A DNA stretch of 64,000 nucleotides from Aplysia californica (GCF_000002075.1 NW_004797285.1:2902057-2966056); one strand, 5' to 3'. Counted from the first letter of the stretch, positions 1-9,930 are shown. Made by a program: numbers and translations. The notes: generated from the sequence alone by a model not told the origin.

Positions 1-60
<60 letters not shown>

Positions 61-97
61 GTTATTATTATTATTATTATTATTACTATTATTATTA

Positions 98-180
<83 letters not shown>
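1..180. repeat. (ATT)n microsatellite
   Basis: This is almost pure ATT trinucleotide repeat with a few ATTGTT interruptions. The type G SINEs elsewhere in the window end in the same repeat, so this may be the tail of an element lying left of the window. Confidence 0.95.
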
Positions 181-182
<2 letters not shown>

Positions 183-196
183 AATATTATTTATAG

Positions 197-343
197 GAGA
201 TTATATCCTCTACAGACCTGCATATAACTCCTGGATTTTATCTGGGCCTGAGCAAGGACGGAGCCACTGGTGCGACGTCTATTCAGGCTGAGTTACTTAC
301 GACAACAGTGTCTGCCCCTGTCACATTGGAGCTTCCATATGGG
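197..343 (+). CDS. Candidate exon of a laminin-G-like gene (exon a)
   Basis: The stretch follows an acceptor (ATTTATAG) and ends at a strong donor (GGG|GTGAGG). It is open for 49 codons in phase 0, reading EIISSTDLHITPGFYLGLSK at its start and SAPVTLELPYG at its end. The phase matches the next candidate exon at 1844-1931, which starts in phase 0. I do not recognise the peptide on its own. The case rests on splice signals, open frame and phase agreement with the laminin-G-like exons downstream. A partial copy of this exon and its donor lies at 541-633. The upstream part of the gene would be outside the window. Confidence 0.45.
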
Positions 344-364
344 GTGAGGGAGAGCATTGCCAGA

Positions 365-417
365 TTACTACAGAGGGAGAGAGAGGGGGAGAGGGGGGGA
401 GAAGGAGAGTGGGTGTT

Positions 418-465
<48 letters not shown>

Positions 466-540
466 AGGACAGAAGGGATGGGGAAGAGAGAGAGTATGGG
501 TTGGCAGACAGAGAGAGGGGGTAAGAGATAGAGATAGAGA
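365..540. repeat. GA-rich microsatellite
   Basis: GAGA and GGGGAGA simple repeats. Long Arg/Glu open frames here are only translations of the repeat. Confidence 0.9.
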
Positions 541-633
541 TAGGGCTACTTACGACAACAGTGTCTGCGCCTGTCACATTGGAGCTTCATATGGGGTGAG
601 GGAGAGCATTGACAGATTGCTACAGAAGGAGAT
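541..633 (+). repeat. Partial duplicate of exon a and its donor
   Basis: The sequence from ACTTACGACAACAGTGTCTG through the ATATGGGGTGAGGG donor repeats 292-383 with a handful of differences, including one lost base in the exon part. No pyrimidine tract precedes it, so it is probably not a working exon. Confidence 0.8.
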
Positions 634-836
<203 letters not shown>

Positions 837-1083
837 TTCGATGACGGAAAAGCCTAGGAAGGGAGGAGGGGGCTCTCAGAAAATACAGACATGAAAAGGG
901 TAGAGAGGAGGGAAAGGGATATTGGAGAAGTGGGAGGAGTGGGAAAGGAAAGGGAGAGTGAGAGAGCCAAGGAGACAGAAAAAAATGGGAGGGAGAGACA
1001 TTAGCAACTGGAGAGAAAGTGGGAGGTCGGACGAAACATTCATTTGACGTAACGAAAGAAAAAAAAACACGCAGAAAAAGTTA

Positions 1084-1180
1084 GTGTTTGTTTGTTTGTT
1101 TGTTGTTGTGTTTTTGTGTGCCTGCTTGTTTGTTTGTTTGCTTGTTTGTTTGTTTTCCTATTTGTTTGTTTGTTTGTCTT
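1084..1180. repeat. (GTTT)n-rich low-complexity tract
   Basis: Repeated TTTG units. The predicted Cys/Leu/Phe-rich peptide is a translation of the repeat. Confidence 0.85.
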
Positions 1181-1239
1181 GATTTTATACCGATGACAGT
1201 TCCTCTTACTTACTTACTTGTCCTTACTTGTCCACTGTG

Positions 1240-1760
1240 TTGGGGTCACTGCAGTCGGAACATGTCCATCTCTGCTCTCCCCCCCCCCCCTTTCAGGATC
1301 CATCCCAGAGTCTGTCTACTTATAGTTTCCATCATAATCTGGTTGGAGATCCGTCGGACTGGTCCGCACAGATGGCTGTGTTTCCCCTCTCCTCTTTGGA
1401 TCCCCTTCTCCTTCAGTCTCCCTAGAGTGTGGGAACCGCTATCCGCCCTATTCTTCTTCCTCAAATTTTCCCTTTAGGACGGTTGGTGGGTCCAGTGTCA
1501 AATTCCCTCCCACTTTTGCTACTCCAGCCAGCTTGTCTGCTCTCTCGTTGCCGGTTACCCCCGCGTGACCCGGGCAGAAGATCCAGGCCACTCTTTCCAG
1601 GCTGCTCTCCCTGATCGTAGCCTTCCAGTCCACATACAGCATCCCTTTCTGTACCTTCTGTAGCGCGCTCATTGAGTCAGTAATGATTACTGCTCCCTGA
1701 TGGCTTGTGTTCTTGATCCAGTGTAGAGCTTCACTTATGGCTTTTATCTCCATACACATA
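1240..1760 (-). mobile_element. LINE fragment: RNase H domain and C-terminus
   Basis: On the - strand, 1759-1448 encodes an RNase H domain. Visible parts are ITDSMSALQKVQKG, with the catalytic Asp of the TDS motif, and WIFCPGHAGVTGNERADKLA, with the His and Asp of the final RNase H motifs. In another frame 1464-1246 reads RLKEKGIQRGEGKHSHLCG and ISRQTLGWILKGG, which resembles the C-terminal tail of RNase H-bearing LINEs of the I/Jockey group. The two parts lie in different frames, so at least one frameshift separates them, and the reverse transcriptase is missing. It is an antisense insertion in the intron between exons a and b. Confidence 0.85.
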
Positions 1761-1843
1761 CTTGATGTTGTCAGTTAGTTTCTCTCTTTCTTATAAAGAG
1801 CATGAATATTGTGGTGCAGTTTTGTTTTTTATTTTTTTCTTAG

Positions 1844-1931
1844 GGTGGGTCACAGGCCTTTGACTTCGTCTACGATGGTACGGAGTTCAAGCTGACCGTT
1901 GGTCAAAACACGCGGACCGCATCCGTCACAG
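1844..1931 (+). CDS. Candidate exon of a laminin-G-like gene (exon b)
   Basis: The acceptor is TTTTTTTCTTAG|GG and the donor is CACAG|GTAGGG. Only one frame is open. It reads GGSQAFDFVYDGTEFKLTVG then QNTRTASVTG, starting in phase 0 and ending in phase 1. DGTEFKLTVGQ followed by a short loop is what the middle strands of a laminin G domain look like. It joins in frame to exon c. Confidence 0.55.
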
Positions 1932-1974
1932 GTAGGGAGACAGACTCACCGGACTTATGTTAGTGCCTTTGCGC

Positions 1975-2128
1975 TTATAAATAGCTGCTTGCACTGTATG
2001 CTTCCCTGGAAGTTGAGGTTGTTTCAAAATGCTCTCAGGTCTGCTGGGCTAATAGTATAGATTGTGAAGCGCATAGAGCTTGCTGTTGAGCGGGGATTTT
2101 CTGTATATAATGCTATCTATTATTAGAT
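1975..2128 (+). mobile_element. Type G SINE, 3' fragment
   Basis: It holds the type G body from GCTTGCACTGTATGC through GGTCTGCTGGG and CGCATAGAGCTTGCTGTTGA, ending in a short ATT tail. It matches the reverse complement of the copies at 4721-5158 and 47321-47669. The tRNA head is missing. Confidence 0.75.
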
Positions 2129-2429
2129 AGCAGCAGCAGCAGTAGCGGTAGCAGTAGCGGTAGCAGTAGCGGTAGCAGTAGCGGTAGCAGTAGCGGTAGC
2201 AGGAGCGGTAGCAGGAGCAGTAGCGGTAGCGGTAGCGGTAGCGGTAGCGGTAGCGGTAGCGGTAGCGGTAGCGGTAGCGGTAGCGGTAGCAGTAGCGGTA
2301 GCAGTAGCAGTAGCAGCAGCAGTAGCGGTAGCAGTAGCAGTAGCAGCATCAGTAGCGGTAGCAGTAGCGGTAGCAGTAGCGGTAGCAGTAGCGGTAGCAG
2401 TAGCAGCAGCAGTAGCGGTAGCAGTAGCG

Positions 2430-2508
<79 letters not shown>

Positions 2509-2560
2509 CAGCAGTAGCAGTAACAGTAGCAGCAGTAGCAGTTGTAGTAGTAGTGGTAGT
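2127..2560. repeat. AGC/GTAGCG minisatellite and (AGT)n tract
   Basis: About 430 bp of AGCAGT, AGCGGT and AGT units. Poly-Thr/Ala and poly-Leu/Pro frames on the - strand are artefacts of the repeat. Confidence 0.95.
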
Positions 2561-2988
2561 TTCAGCTAAACTATGTACCCCCTTGGACACCCAGCCTGGT
2601 AGAGAGGTCGAAAACTTGCACGATTTTCAGTGAACATTCAATCAACTTATTGGTAAACACAGAGACCTAAAATCCATAGAGATCTTAATTTTAAAAACAC
2701 AAAGAAAAATTATTTTTTTAATCCGTCTTGTGGTCGGGAAAAGATACCAATTTTCCATGTTTTTAAATTTGATATGTGTTGCTGTAAACGCTAATCACAT
2801 CCCTGAAAAGTTGTTGTTTTTTATTACGGGATTTGCTTTTTAGAGTAGATCAACTTAGTATTACTTTCTTGAAATGAAAAGCGTAAGGACTCTCTAGTTT
2901 TTATACACAACCAAAAAGTGGTACCTTTCTTTCGATCGTCCGTTTAACGATATATTATTTGGATAACTTTTGTAAAAACTTGTTCCAG

Positions 2989-3074
2989 GTGAACTGCCGC
3001 GAAGACAAAGCGACTTAATCGTCGGACATCCTGTCGTGGATGGTGACACGTATTTCCAGGGATGCCTGAAATCA
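2989..3074 (+). CDS. Laminin-G-like exon (exon c)
   Basis: The acceptor is TTGTTCCAG|GT and the donor is AAATCA|GTAAGT. In the phase 1 frame set by exon b it reads GELPRRQSDLIVGHPVVDGD then TYFQGCLKS. LIVGHP followed by FQGCL matches the end of laminin G domains, where a (L/F)xVGG turn precedes F(Q/R)GC(I/L) with the disulfide Cys. Exon lengths and phases (147/0, 88/1, 86/0) fit one transcript. The gene could be any laminin-G protein; the family member cannot be named from this fragment. Confidence 0.6.
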
Positions 3075-3098
3075 GTAAGTTGTAGGGTGTGGTTAAGG

Positions 3099-3388
3099 TT
3101 TAACTTTATTCGTACGTCGTGTTTTACTATCGTATCCATTCGACGTGGAGAACTCTGTGCCACCATTTTCCAAAGAGGAAATTTACTCGTTAATCCGATT
3201 CGTACACTTTGCAGAGCAGTCTGTTAAATTATTTTTTTTAGAAAAACTGAAAGTTTCAAAGAAATCTTCGTACTAGAAGTATTCTAAAATGTGAAGAATA
3301 CAACCCCAGGGATACAAAATAACCCCAGGGATACAAAATAACCCCAGGGATACAAAATAACCCCAGGGTGTACGGATAGGGTTAAAAA
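3099..3388. mobile_element. MITE family I copy
   Basis: It runs from a degraded left end at GTGGTTAAGGTTTAAC to GTACGGATAGGGTTAA. The right end is the exact inverse of the left end of the copy at 18803 (TTAACCCTATCCGTAC). An internal 19-21 bp unit with ACCCCAGGGATACAAAATA is repeated four times near 3300-3368, which the 18.8 kb copy does not show. Confidence 0.75.
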
Positions 3389-3775
3389 AGACTGACTCTC
3401 CGCATCTGCCCTTTTGAGAACTTTGGTTTCTGGTACATATATTTTATTCTGCGATGTGGTGCCATGCCAAAAATTCCCCTGAGGCATTTCATCTGGAAGT
3501 GATTAAACGTCATGGCATGGCTTTGGTACATTGTCCAGGTCTTGGCATCTTGCAACAGGGCTGGGAAGACCACAGTTTTGTGTACTTTCATGCTTGTCTC
3601 TGTGCGAATGCTGTAACCGTCCCAAACCCTCACTCCGAGTCTTCCAAACAACGCACTACTAGCTTTATTTTTACGTAAAATTGTTTGTGCATCGTTGTGG
3701 GAATTTGACGGAATTTGACGGGAAATATGGAGGAGATGCGTGGAAAGGGACATGACAGAGGTGAAGCTCACTTGG
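3389..3775 (-). mobile_element. LINE reverse transcriptase C-terminal fragment
   Basis: The - strand reads KASSALFGRLGVRVWDGYSI, then KVHKTVVFPALLQDAKTWTM, then FQMKCLRGIFG. This is the familiar post-palm part of LINE reverse transcriptases (ALLYG.ETWT, F.MRCLR.ILG). It is a short 5'- and 3'-truncated piece, abutting the MITE at 3099-3388. Confidence 0.8.
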
Positions 3776-4098
3776 AATTGGAACGAGCTTTTTTTTTTAA
3801 TTTTATTTGCGACATTATAATTACCGAACGTATGTTTCGAGAACCTTTAGTGCAAAATATGTGCTCACTATAAAATAGATTTCTTGTAACAAGTTTTGAT
3901 ACTTAAAAACTGTCATTGATGAGCAGTGGCGTAGGCCATAATATTAGGTCTATATGCAAATTGTGTGTGAGAAGCAGGTACTGCTGTGAACAATCCCATT
4001 TTCGGCATGACGAAGATTTATAGTACTTTTTTATGAAGAAATTTTTTTTTTTTTAAAGTCTTGCCTCAATTGTTGTAGAAAATTGTAATTAAGTTAAG

Positions 4099-4279
4099 AC
4101 TGTCCCCGTCGTTTTATGCAAGAAAAATTCTAAAATTATGCAAATTGAGCCCGAAATGTGAAATTATGCGATTCTGTTTATTTCAACAAAGAATGATAAG
4201 GGAAAATAATCCGAAATTATGCAAAAAAATCACCAAATTTTGCTAAATTATGCGAGGTGCATAAAACAGCGGGGACAGT
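4099..4279. mobile_element. 181-bp MITE with TAAG target duplication
   Basis: The element begins ACTGTCCCCGTCGTTTTATG and ends CATAAAACAGCGGGGACAGT, near-perfect inverted ends. TAAG flanks it on both sides (4095-4098 and 4280-4283). The AT-rich core has repeated AAATTATGC motifs and no coding potential. Confidence 0.8.
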
Positions 4280-4409
4280 TAAGACAAATTAATACAAACT
4301 TCTGTGCTAAGTTGGGAGGACATTAATAAACCCGTTAAAGAGACATTTGAGGATAAGTTGCTTCTCGAATTTTTTAACCGCACTATGGTGCAGTCTCATG
4401 CTGCTTGAA

Positions 4410-4510
4410 ATTGTGTGTGTGTATGTGTGTGTGTAAGTGGGTATGTGTGTGTATGTGTGTGTAAGTGTGTATGTGTGTGTGTATGTGTGTGTTGTTGTTG
4501 TTGCTGTTTT
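4410..4510. repeat. (GT)n / (GTAT)n microsatellite
   Basis: Degenerate GTGTGTAT tract followed by TTGTTG repeats. Confidence 0.9.
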
Positions 4511-4552
4511 CTTGCTTATGCCGCAAATATGTTGGTCGATTTGTTTCAAGGA

Positions 4553-4738
4553 TGTTATTGGTCGCTTTTGAGCATAAGTCGACTATCCCGAAAAACGCTG
4601 TTTTGAGAAAATCGAAGGTAAAGTTTTTTGCCCCTTGTTCAGTTTCTTAAAAAGACAGGGAGTGTTTTCTCCATAACCAAAAAAAATATACACACCAATG
4701 ATACCAAACTTCTCATACTAATAATAATGATAATAATG

Positions 4739-4828
<90 letters not shown>

Positions 4829-5258
4829 TAGCATTTGTATAGCACATACCCCCCTTCAACAGCAAGCTCTATGCGTTTTATACTATATTATTACCCCAGC
4901 AGACCATAGAATACTCCGAAACATTCTCAGCTTCCCGGGAAACATACAGTGCAAGCAGCTGATTAAGCGCTCAAACACTAACAAACTGACAAGATCTTTC
5001 GCTGTCTATAGCCGGGTACCCATTCCCACCTGGGTGAAGTGAGGAAAGTTCGTGTAAAGTGCCTTTCCCAAAGACACAACGTCGAGTCCCTGACGGGATT
5101 CGAACCCACCACCTTACGGTTGCGAACCCGAAAGCCTAACCACTAGGCCACCGACGCCATATAGGTAGGGCAATGCCCACTTTTGGTGTAGGTCAAGATT
5201 TCTGGAAACCCCCGAAATCTGGGTTAGCCCGCTTGTCCTTAGAAGCGACCAATTTATA
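4553..5258 (+). mobile_element. MITE family H, split by a SINE
   Basis: The left half (4553-4718) runs from TGGTCGCTTTTGAGCATAAG. The right half (5159-5258) ends CTTGTCCTTAGAAGCGACCA, the inverted end. The same element is uninterrupted at 19655-19908. The inserted DNA is the type G SINE at 4721-5158. CATA occurs at both junctions and may be the target duplication. Confidence 0.75.
4721..5158 (-). mobile_element. Type G SINE, tRNA-derived, (TAA)n tail
   Basis: On the - strand it starts GGCGTCGGTGGCCTAGTGGT with an A box and carries GGGTTCGAATCCC as the B box. The body contains GGGAAAGGCACTTTACACGA and AATGGGTACCCGGC, and the element ends in about 100 bp of ATT repeat. It appears full length. 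It is a tRNA-derived SINE, not a working tRNA: there is no closing acceptor stem. Confidence 0.85.
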
Positions 5259-5306
5259 GCATGAAGGGGAAGCCGACTCCACCCAAGTGCTGAATCCTCT
5301 ATCACC

Positions 5307-5307
5307 C

Positions 5308-5367
<60 letters not shown>

Positions 5368-5371
5368 TACA

Positions 5372-5426
<55 letters not shown>
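5307..5426. repeat. (AC)n microsatellite
   Basis: Nearly pure CA repeat of 120 bp. Confidence 0.97.
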
Positions 5427-5428
<2 letters not shown>

Positions 5429-5565
5429 CTTTTATGGCAGTACAAAATGTGATATCTGTTGATTATCTTTTACTTCGATGCCAAATAATCCAAGTTGATG
5501 AAAACACGATGTTTCTTGTTTCTTTGCTTTTTCATTTTTTTAAATGTCATTTCTTTCTCTTTTAG

Positions 5566-5592
5566 TTGAAAGTCACGAAATGCGGACTGTGA
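5566..5592 (+). CDS. Possible terminal coding exon of the laminin-G-like gene
   Basis: A good acceptor (TTTCTTTCTCTTTTAG) at 5565 is followed in phase 0 by LKVTKCGL and a TGA stop. Exon c ends in phase 0, so the reading would be FQGCLKS-LKVTKCGL-stop, a plausible end to a laminin G domain. The evidence is only splice-site quality and phase; other exons may lie between. Confidence 0.25.
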   Translation: MKVTKCGL

Positions 5593-5639
5593 GTTGTGAG
5601 TGTACGCTCTGGAAAAGAACACAGGAGCAGGGGAGGCAA

Positions 5640-5712
5640 CTAATTGTTTTGTTGTTTGTTTGTTGTAGTTGTTGTTGTTGTGTTGTTGTTGTTTTTTGTT
5701 GTTTTTTTCGTT
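5640..5712. repeat. (TTG)n tract
   Basis: Low-complexity TTG/TTTTTG repeats. Confidence 0.9.
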
Positions 5713-5737
5713 TTGCTTTCTTTAATTTCAAGAGAGG

Positions 5738-5790
5738 AGAAGAGGGGAGTGGAGAAGAGGGGAGTGGAGAAGAGGGGAGTGGAGAAGAGG
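5738..5790. repeat. 17-bp minisatellite
   Basis: Three to four copies of a GGAGAAGAGGGGAGTGG-like unit. Confidence 0.85.
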
Positions 5791-5866
5791 GTGCGGGGAC
5801 GAGGGGGGGGGGGTGGCAGAGATCCAACCATACCAGTGAAGATAATTCCAGTACATGCATTTCCAT

Positions 5867-5867
5867 A

Positions 5868-5928
<61 letters not shown>
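5867..5928. repeat. (TA)n microsatellite
   Basis: Pure TA run of about 60 bp. Confidence 0.97.
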
Positions 5929-5930
<2 letters not shown>

Positions 5931-6349
5931 TGTCTAACATCAGAGAGGAGACCACATTATTTTGGTTACGGTATGTAAAATGGTTTGGATTTTTCAAAAT
6001 ATAATGGCTTATTATCACAGTTGGAGGGTTGCCTTCTCAAACCTTGCATTGATCTGTCAGGGTTTAATTAATATTAACTAAGCAGACAGTACGATTTTTG
6101 TCGATGTCAAAATGTCCAGCTTTTGTGGCCTGAGTGTGACATCGTTGGAGGTAGAAATCCTGGGTGGAACTGTCGGTTGTCTGTTGTTTTCTTTGTGGAG
6201 TGGTCTTGTGGCACGACTGTGTAGCTCGGACACTGACAAGCTGTGTGCTGGTCTATTGCTACTGAGAGGGACACACCCTAGTGCCGGCTGGTTTGTGGGT
6301 CACTTTTGTTGGGAAAGTTTGAATAAACGTTTGGAATCTCTCTTTTATT
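5929..6349. other. Unassigned stretch
   Basis: I see no supported gene. A + strand open frame from 6112 begins MSSFCGLSVTSLEVEILGGT and then runs into simple repeats; it could be 3'UTR of the laminin-G-like gene, but nothing shows it. Confidence 0.4.
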
Positions 6350-6692
6350 TTCTTCTTCTTCTGTTTGCTGGTATTGTTTTTGTTGTTGTTATTGCTGTTG
6401 CTTCTGTTTTTGTTGTTGTTGTTGTTGTTGTTGTTGTTTTTGTAGTTATTGTTGTTGTTGTTGTTGTTTTTGTAGTTGTTGTTGTTGTTGTTGTTCTTCT
6501 TCTTCTTCTTCTTCTTCTTCTTCTTCTTCTTCTTCTTCTTCTTCTTCCTCTTCCCCCTCCTCCTCCTTCTTCTTCTTCCTCTTCCTCTTCGTCTTCTTCT
6601 TCTTCTTCATCATCGTCATCTTCTTCTTCATCATCGTCATCTTCTTCTTCTTCATCATCGTCATCATCTTCTTCTTCTCCTCCTCCTCCTCC
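6350..6692. repeat. (GTT)n, (CTT)n and (TCATCG)n compound tract
   Basis: Long compound pyrimidine-rich trinucleotide tract. All frames translate to homopolymers. Confidence 0.95.
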
Positions 6693-6786
6693 TTCTCGTT
6701 TTGTTTTGTTTTTTCCTTTTGCTTTCTTTAATTTCAAGACAAGATAAGGGGGGAGTTAGGGGAGGGTGCAGAGGGAGGGGGAGGCA

Positions 6787-6951
6787 CTTACTTGCAGCAC
6801 AATTAGGTCATATAAGTTTTCGAAGATTAGAGGTGTTACAAGAGAGCAAGAGAGTAACAAGCATAAAAAGAAGGAGGGGAGATAAGGACGATAGATGTTT
6901 GATAGGAAAGAAGAAGCAAACCACACCAGAGCACCCGCCAACCACCCATTG
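6787..6951 (-). mobile_element. SINE type B
   Basis: The - strand carries TGGTTGGCGGGTGCTCTGGT, then CTTCTTCTTTCCTATCAAAC, then GTTACTCTCTTG with an inserted duplicate. The hairpin tail is partly lost. Confidence 0.85.
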
Positions 6952-6979
6952 GTCTGGTAATAACAACAACTTGAACAAG

Positions 6980-7166
6980 TTCTTAGTTCTTGTAAAAGTT
7001 TTATGGCACTTGCAACACAATAAGGTCCTATAAGTGTCGAAGATTAGAAATGTTACATGTACAAGAGAGTAACAAACATTAAAAAGAAGGAGGGGAGATA
7101 AGGATGATAGATTTTTGATAGGAAAGAAGAAGCAAACCACACCAGAGCACCCGCCAACCACTCACA
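6980..7166 (-). mobile_element. SINE type B
   Basis: Near full length, with hairpin arms GACACTT and AAGTGCC and the GTAAAAC-type tail replaced by ATAAAAC. The internal TGTTAC/GTAACA stem is interrupted by an insertion. Confidence 0.9.
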
Positions 7167-7317
7167 ACTTGAACAAGAAAAACAAACCAAACTCCAACGA
7201 CCCAAGTTAATTTTCAGCTTTTATTTATATTACATACATGTATATATATATATATATTATACATTTACACATAAAAGTTATTTGTTGATACGTCTGGACA
7301 TCTTGACGTTTTTAGTT

Positions 7318-7503
7318 CAGTTTTAGTAAGAGTTTTACGGCACTTGCAACACAATAAGTCAATAATGTCATGTAAGTGCCGAAGAATAGATGTGTTACAA
7401 GAGAGTAACAAACACAAAAAAGGAGGGGAGATTAAGACAATACATGTAGATGTTTGATGGGAAAGAAAAAGCAAACTACACCAGAGCACCCGCCAACCAC
7501 CCA
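7318..7503 (-). mobile_element. SINE type B
   Basis: Full-length copy with GGCACTT/AAGTGCC hairpin, GTAAAACTCTTACTAAAAC tail and 5' end GTGGGTGGTTGGCGGGTGCT. The hairpin loop carries a small insertion. Confidence 0.92.
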
Positions 7504-7625
7504 CGGCTATACTTCAAATACTTCAGATTTAGCGAAACCTGTACATGTAGTATGACTGATCTCTTCTTCCTCAACGCAGCCTGTTTCCCCCAAACACGCA
7601 AGGTCAGAGAAAAGAAGAAAAGTTT

Positions 7626-7780
7626 TTTTTTAGTTTTAGTAAGAGTTTTACGGCACTTGCAACACAATAAGGTCACATAAGTGCCGAAGACTAGAGGTGT
7701 TACAAGAGAGTAACAAAACACAACAAAAGAAGGAGGGGAGATAAAGACGATAGATGATTGATAGGAAAGAAGAAGCAACA
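7626..7780 (-). mobile_element. SINE type B, 5' truncated
   Basis: Intact hairpin tail and body, missing the first 25 bases or so of the element. Confidence 0.88.
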
Positions 7781-7884
7781 ATAACAGACACACAAGTATA
7801 ACGACACACCAATACAGCAGACTAAGAAAATTATTATTTGCATGATTTTTTCTTACACAGTTACACAAATAGAATCAGAGTTTT

Positions 7885-8160
7885 CATAGTTAGTTACAAC
7901 ATTTGCAACACCATAAGGTCATGTAAGTGCCAAAGATTAGCGGTGTTACAAGAGAGTAACAAACACAATAAGGTCATGTAAGTGCCAAAGATTAGCGGTG
8001 TTACAAGAGAGTAACAAACACAATAAGGTCATGTAAGTGCCAAAGATTAGCGGTGTTACAAGAGAGTAACAAACACAAAAAAGGAGGAGAGATAAGGTCG
8101 ATAGATGTTTGATAGGAAACAAGGAGGAAACCACACCAGAGCACCCGCCATCCACCCACA
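7885..8160 (-). mobile_element. SINE type B with internal 55-bp triplication
   Basis: Full-length type B in which the segment spanning the hairpin loop to the GTTACTCTCTTGTAAC stem is present three times at exactly 55-bp spacing (unit anchors at 7915, 7970 and 8025). The repeats are almost identical, so the expansion is recent. Confidence 0.92.
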
Positions 8161-9024
8161 ATCGGGGTTTGTGAATTGAGCACGGCCACATCAAGGCAAA
8201 GTATTACTTCACAGCCAAGAAATAGGTCCATGAGCAAAAGCAGTCGTGCCAGTCGTGCCAATACAGAGGAGTCCGCTTAAGCCGAGCAAAATCTGCAGGA
8301 CGGCAGGATTTTCTTTAATGTAACCAGGTCTTCCGTTTATTAAATAGAAGTTCTGAAAAATCAAGGGATTTTATTTCCCTTTGGCTAGCTGCTCGGTTTA
8401 TGCACACTCCACTGCATTTTGAACTTGCGCATATTATAATACATGTATTGGCAAATTTCTTGGAAAGCAATTTTGGGTACAGATAAAAAAAGATATATAT
8501 TGATATATTTTTGTGCCTCCTTGATATATTCTTGTGCCTCCAACATATATATATTAAGTACATTTTAAAAATAATACATGTATATTATATCATCAATGTG
8601 TGACTCTCTATCTGCATCTGGGGGTAAATATTGATTTTCAGAAAAGTAGACGGTAACGTAACTTCTTCCTTACTTAAAGACGATATTTTAGAAATGCTCA
8701 TAATTATGTTTAGAATGTGCTTTTTTACACACAGCACCACCAATTGTCATTATGGTTGTGATCAACAATGTTTGAGATTTTTTTTAATGTTTAACCCAGC
8801 TTGGTAGGTACACGCGTTAGAGTCAAACAGTGACGATAATATATCAACAAGACACATCATCATGAAACAAATGTGGGAAAGACAAGTCTCGTGTGATCTG
8901 GAAAGACGAGGCGATGAATAATACACAAAAATATGAAAGACAGCAGAGTTTTTCAACGAATGAAATCCAATACTGCGTAATATGACATTTTGTAGTGCTT
9001 TGGTAACAGTTCTACAGCATTTTT
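8161..9024. other. No gene seen
   Basis: AT-rich sequence. Around 8270 GAGTCCGCTTAAGCCGAGC resembles the end of the MITE at 61676. Nothing else is recognisable. Confidence 0.5.
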
Positions 9025-9201
9025 TTAGTATTAGTAACAGTTTTATGGCACTTGCAACACAATAAGGTCATACAAGTGCCAAAGACTAGAGGTGTTACAA
9101 GAGGGTAACAAATATAAAACAGAAGGAGGAGAGATCAGGACGATAGATATTTGATAGGAAAGAAGGAGCAAACCACACCAGAACACCTGCCAACCACCCA
9201 C
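9025..9201 (-). mobile_element. SINE type B
   Basis: Full length, with GGCACTT/AAGTGCC hairpin and GTGGGTGGTTGGCAGGTG start. A further 40-bp scrap of type B follows at 9205-9247. Confidence 0.9.
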
Positions 9202-9576
9202 TGCCCAAGACAAGAGGTGTTACAAGAAAGTACTGACAACACAATAAATCGTAAGGCTTTTTTTTTTTTGCCAAAGATCAGAGCACACAAAGCGACAATG
9301 AGAATGAGAAGACTCTCCAAGAACATGCTAACAAACAGAACAAAAGCTCCAAAGATCATAAATGAAGATCAGAACAAGCAAAACCGAGGCGATGGAAATG
9401 GAAATCAGCAAATCATCAGACTCAGACCCCTAAACATCAGTCGACAACAGCAAAGTCAAGGGAGTAGAAGAGTTCAAATACCAGGGAAGTGCGTTCGCCC
9501 AAGACGGAAAGATGGTCAAAACAATAGAAGCCAGAATAAAAAATGGTCAATATTGCATGTAACACACCATCTGACC

Positions 9577-9630
9577 CTATTTCCTTCACAACCCAACATC
9601 ACGGTGGACATAAAGCACCGATTTATCAAC
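9577..9630 (+). repeat. 54-bp direct repeat, left copy
   Basis: It starts CTATTTCCTTCACAACCCAA and differs at two positions from the right copy at 9877-9930, exactly 300 bp away. The pair flanks a type A SINE remnant inside a LINE fragment. Confidence 0.92.
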
Positions 9631-9870
9631 ATAGAAGTCCTTACAGGGAATCAGACTTACTCTGCTCACCTCTCTAGCCTCAAAAGCACAAAGTCTGCAT
9701 TGACTATCAAGGCACCCCGGAAAATGCAGTTAACAAGAGAATGAGAAACATACGAAAGAAGTAGAGGAAAATGACGATAGTAAAGATGAGGAAAGAAAAA
9801 AAGCAGCAGTTCCCTGTGTGTTGTTCCGGCACAGTATGAGCATGACATTGATAAATCTGTAATTTACCAA
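9631..9870 (-). mobile_element. SINE type A remnant lacking its 3' hairpin
   Basis: It contains the type A middle, from the AAGTCCTTACAGGGAATCAG region to GAACAACACACAGGGAACTG (- strand sense). The terminal hairpin and tail are absent, so it did not arrive by a simple tail-primed insertion in this form. Confidence 0.85.
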
Positions 9871-9876
9871 TGGACA

Positions 9877-9930
9877 CTATTTCTTTCACAACCCAACATC
9901 ACGGTGGACACAAAGCACCGATTTATCAAC
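9877..9930 (+). repeat. 54-bp direct repeat, right copy
   Basis: Partner of 9577-9630. See that entry. Confidence 0.92.

Noticed and set aside
2113-2590. Thr/Ala and Leu/Pro homopolymer-like proteins on the - strand
   Set aside because: The frame follows a 430-bp AGC/AGT repeat with no splice or start context.
6112-7033. A 211-aa and a 185-aa open frame on the + strand
   Set aside because: Most of each is Val/Leu/Ser homopolymer from (GTT)n and (CTT)n. The short unique N-terminal part of the first has no recognisable domain.
7560-7605. Possible extra PRR11 exon on the - strand (AALRKKRSVILHVQ)
   Set aside because: It faintly recalls human TQALRRKFQLAH, but the acceptor has no pyrimidine tract, it lies 8 kb past a good stop codon, and no further similarity exists.
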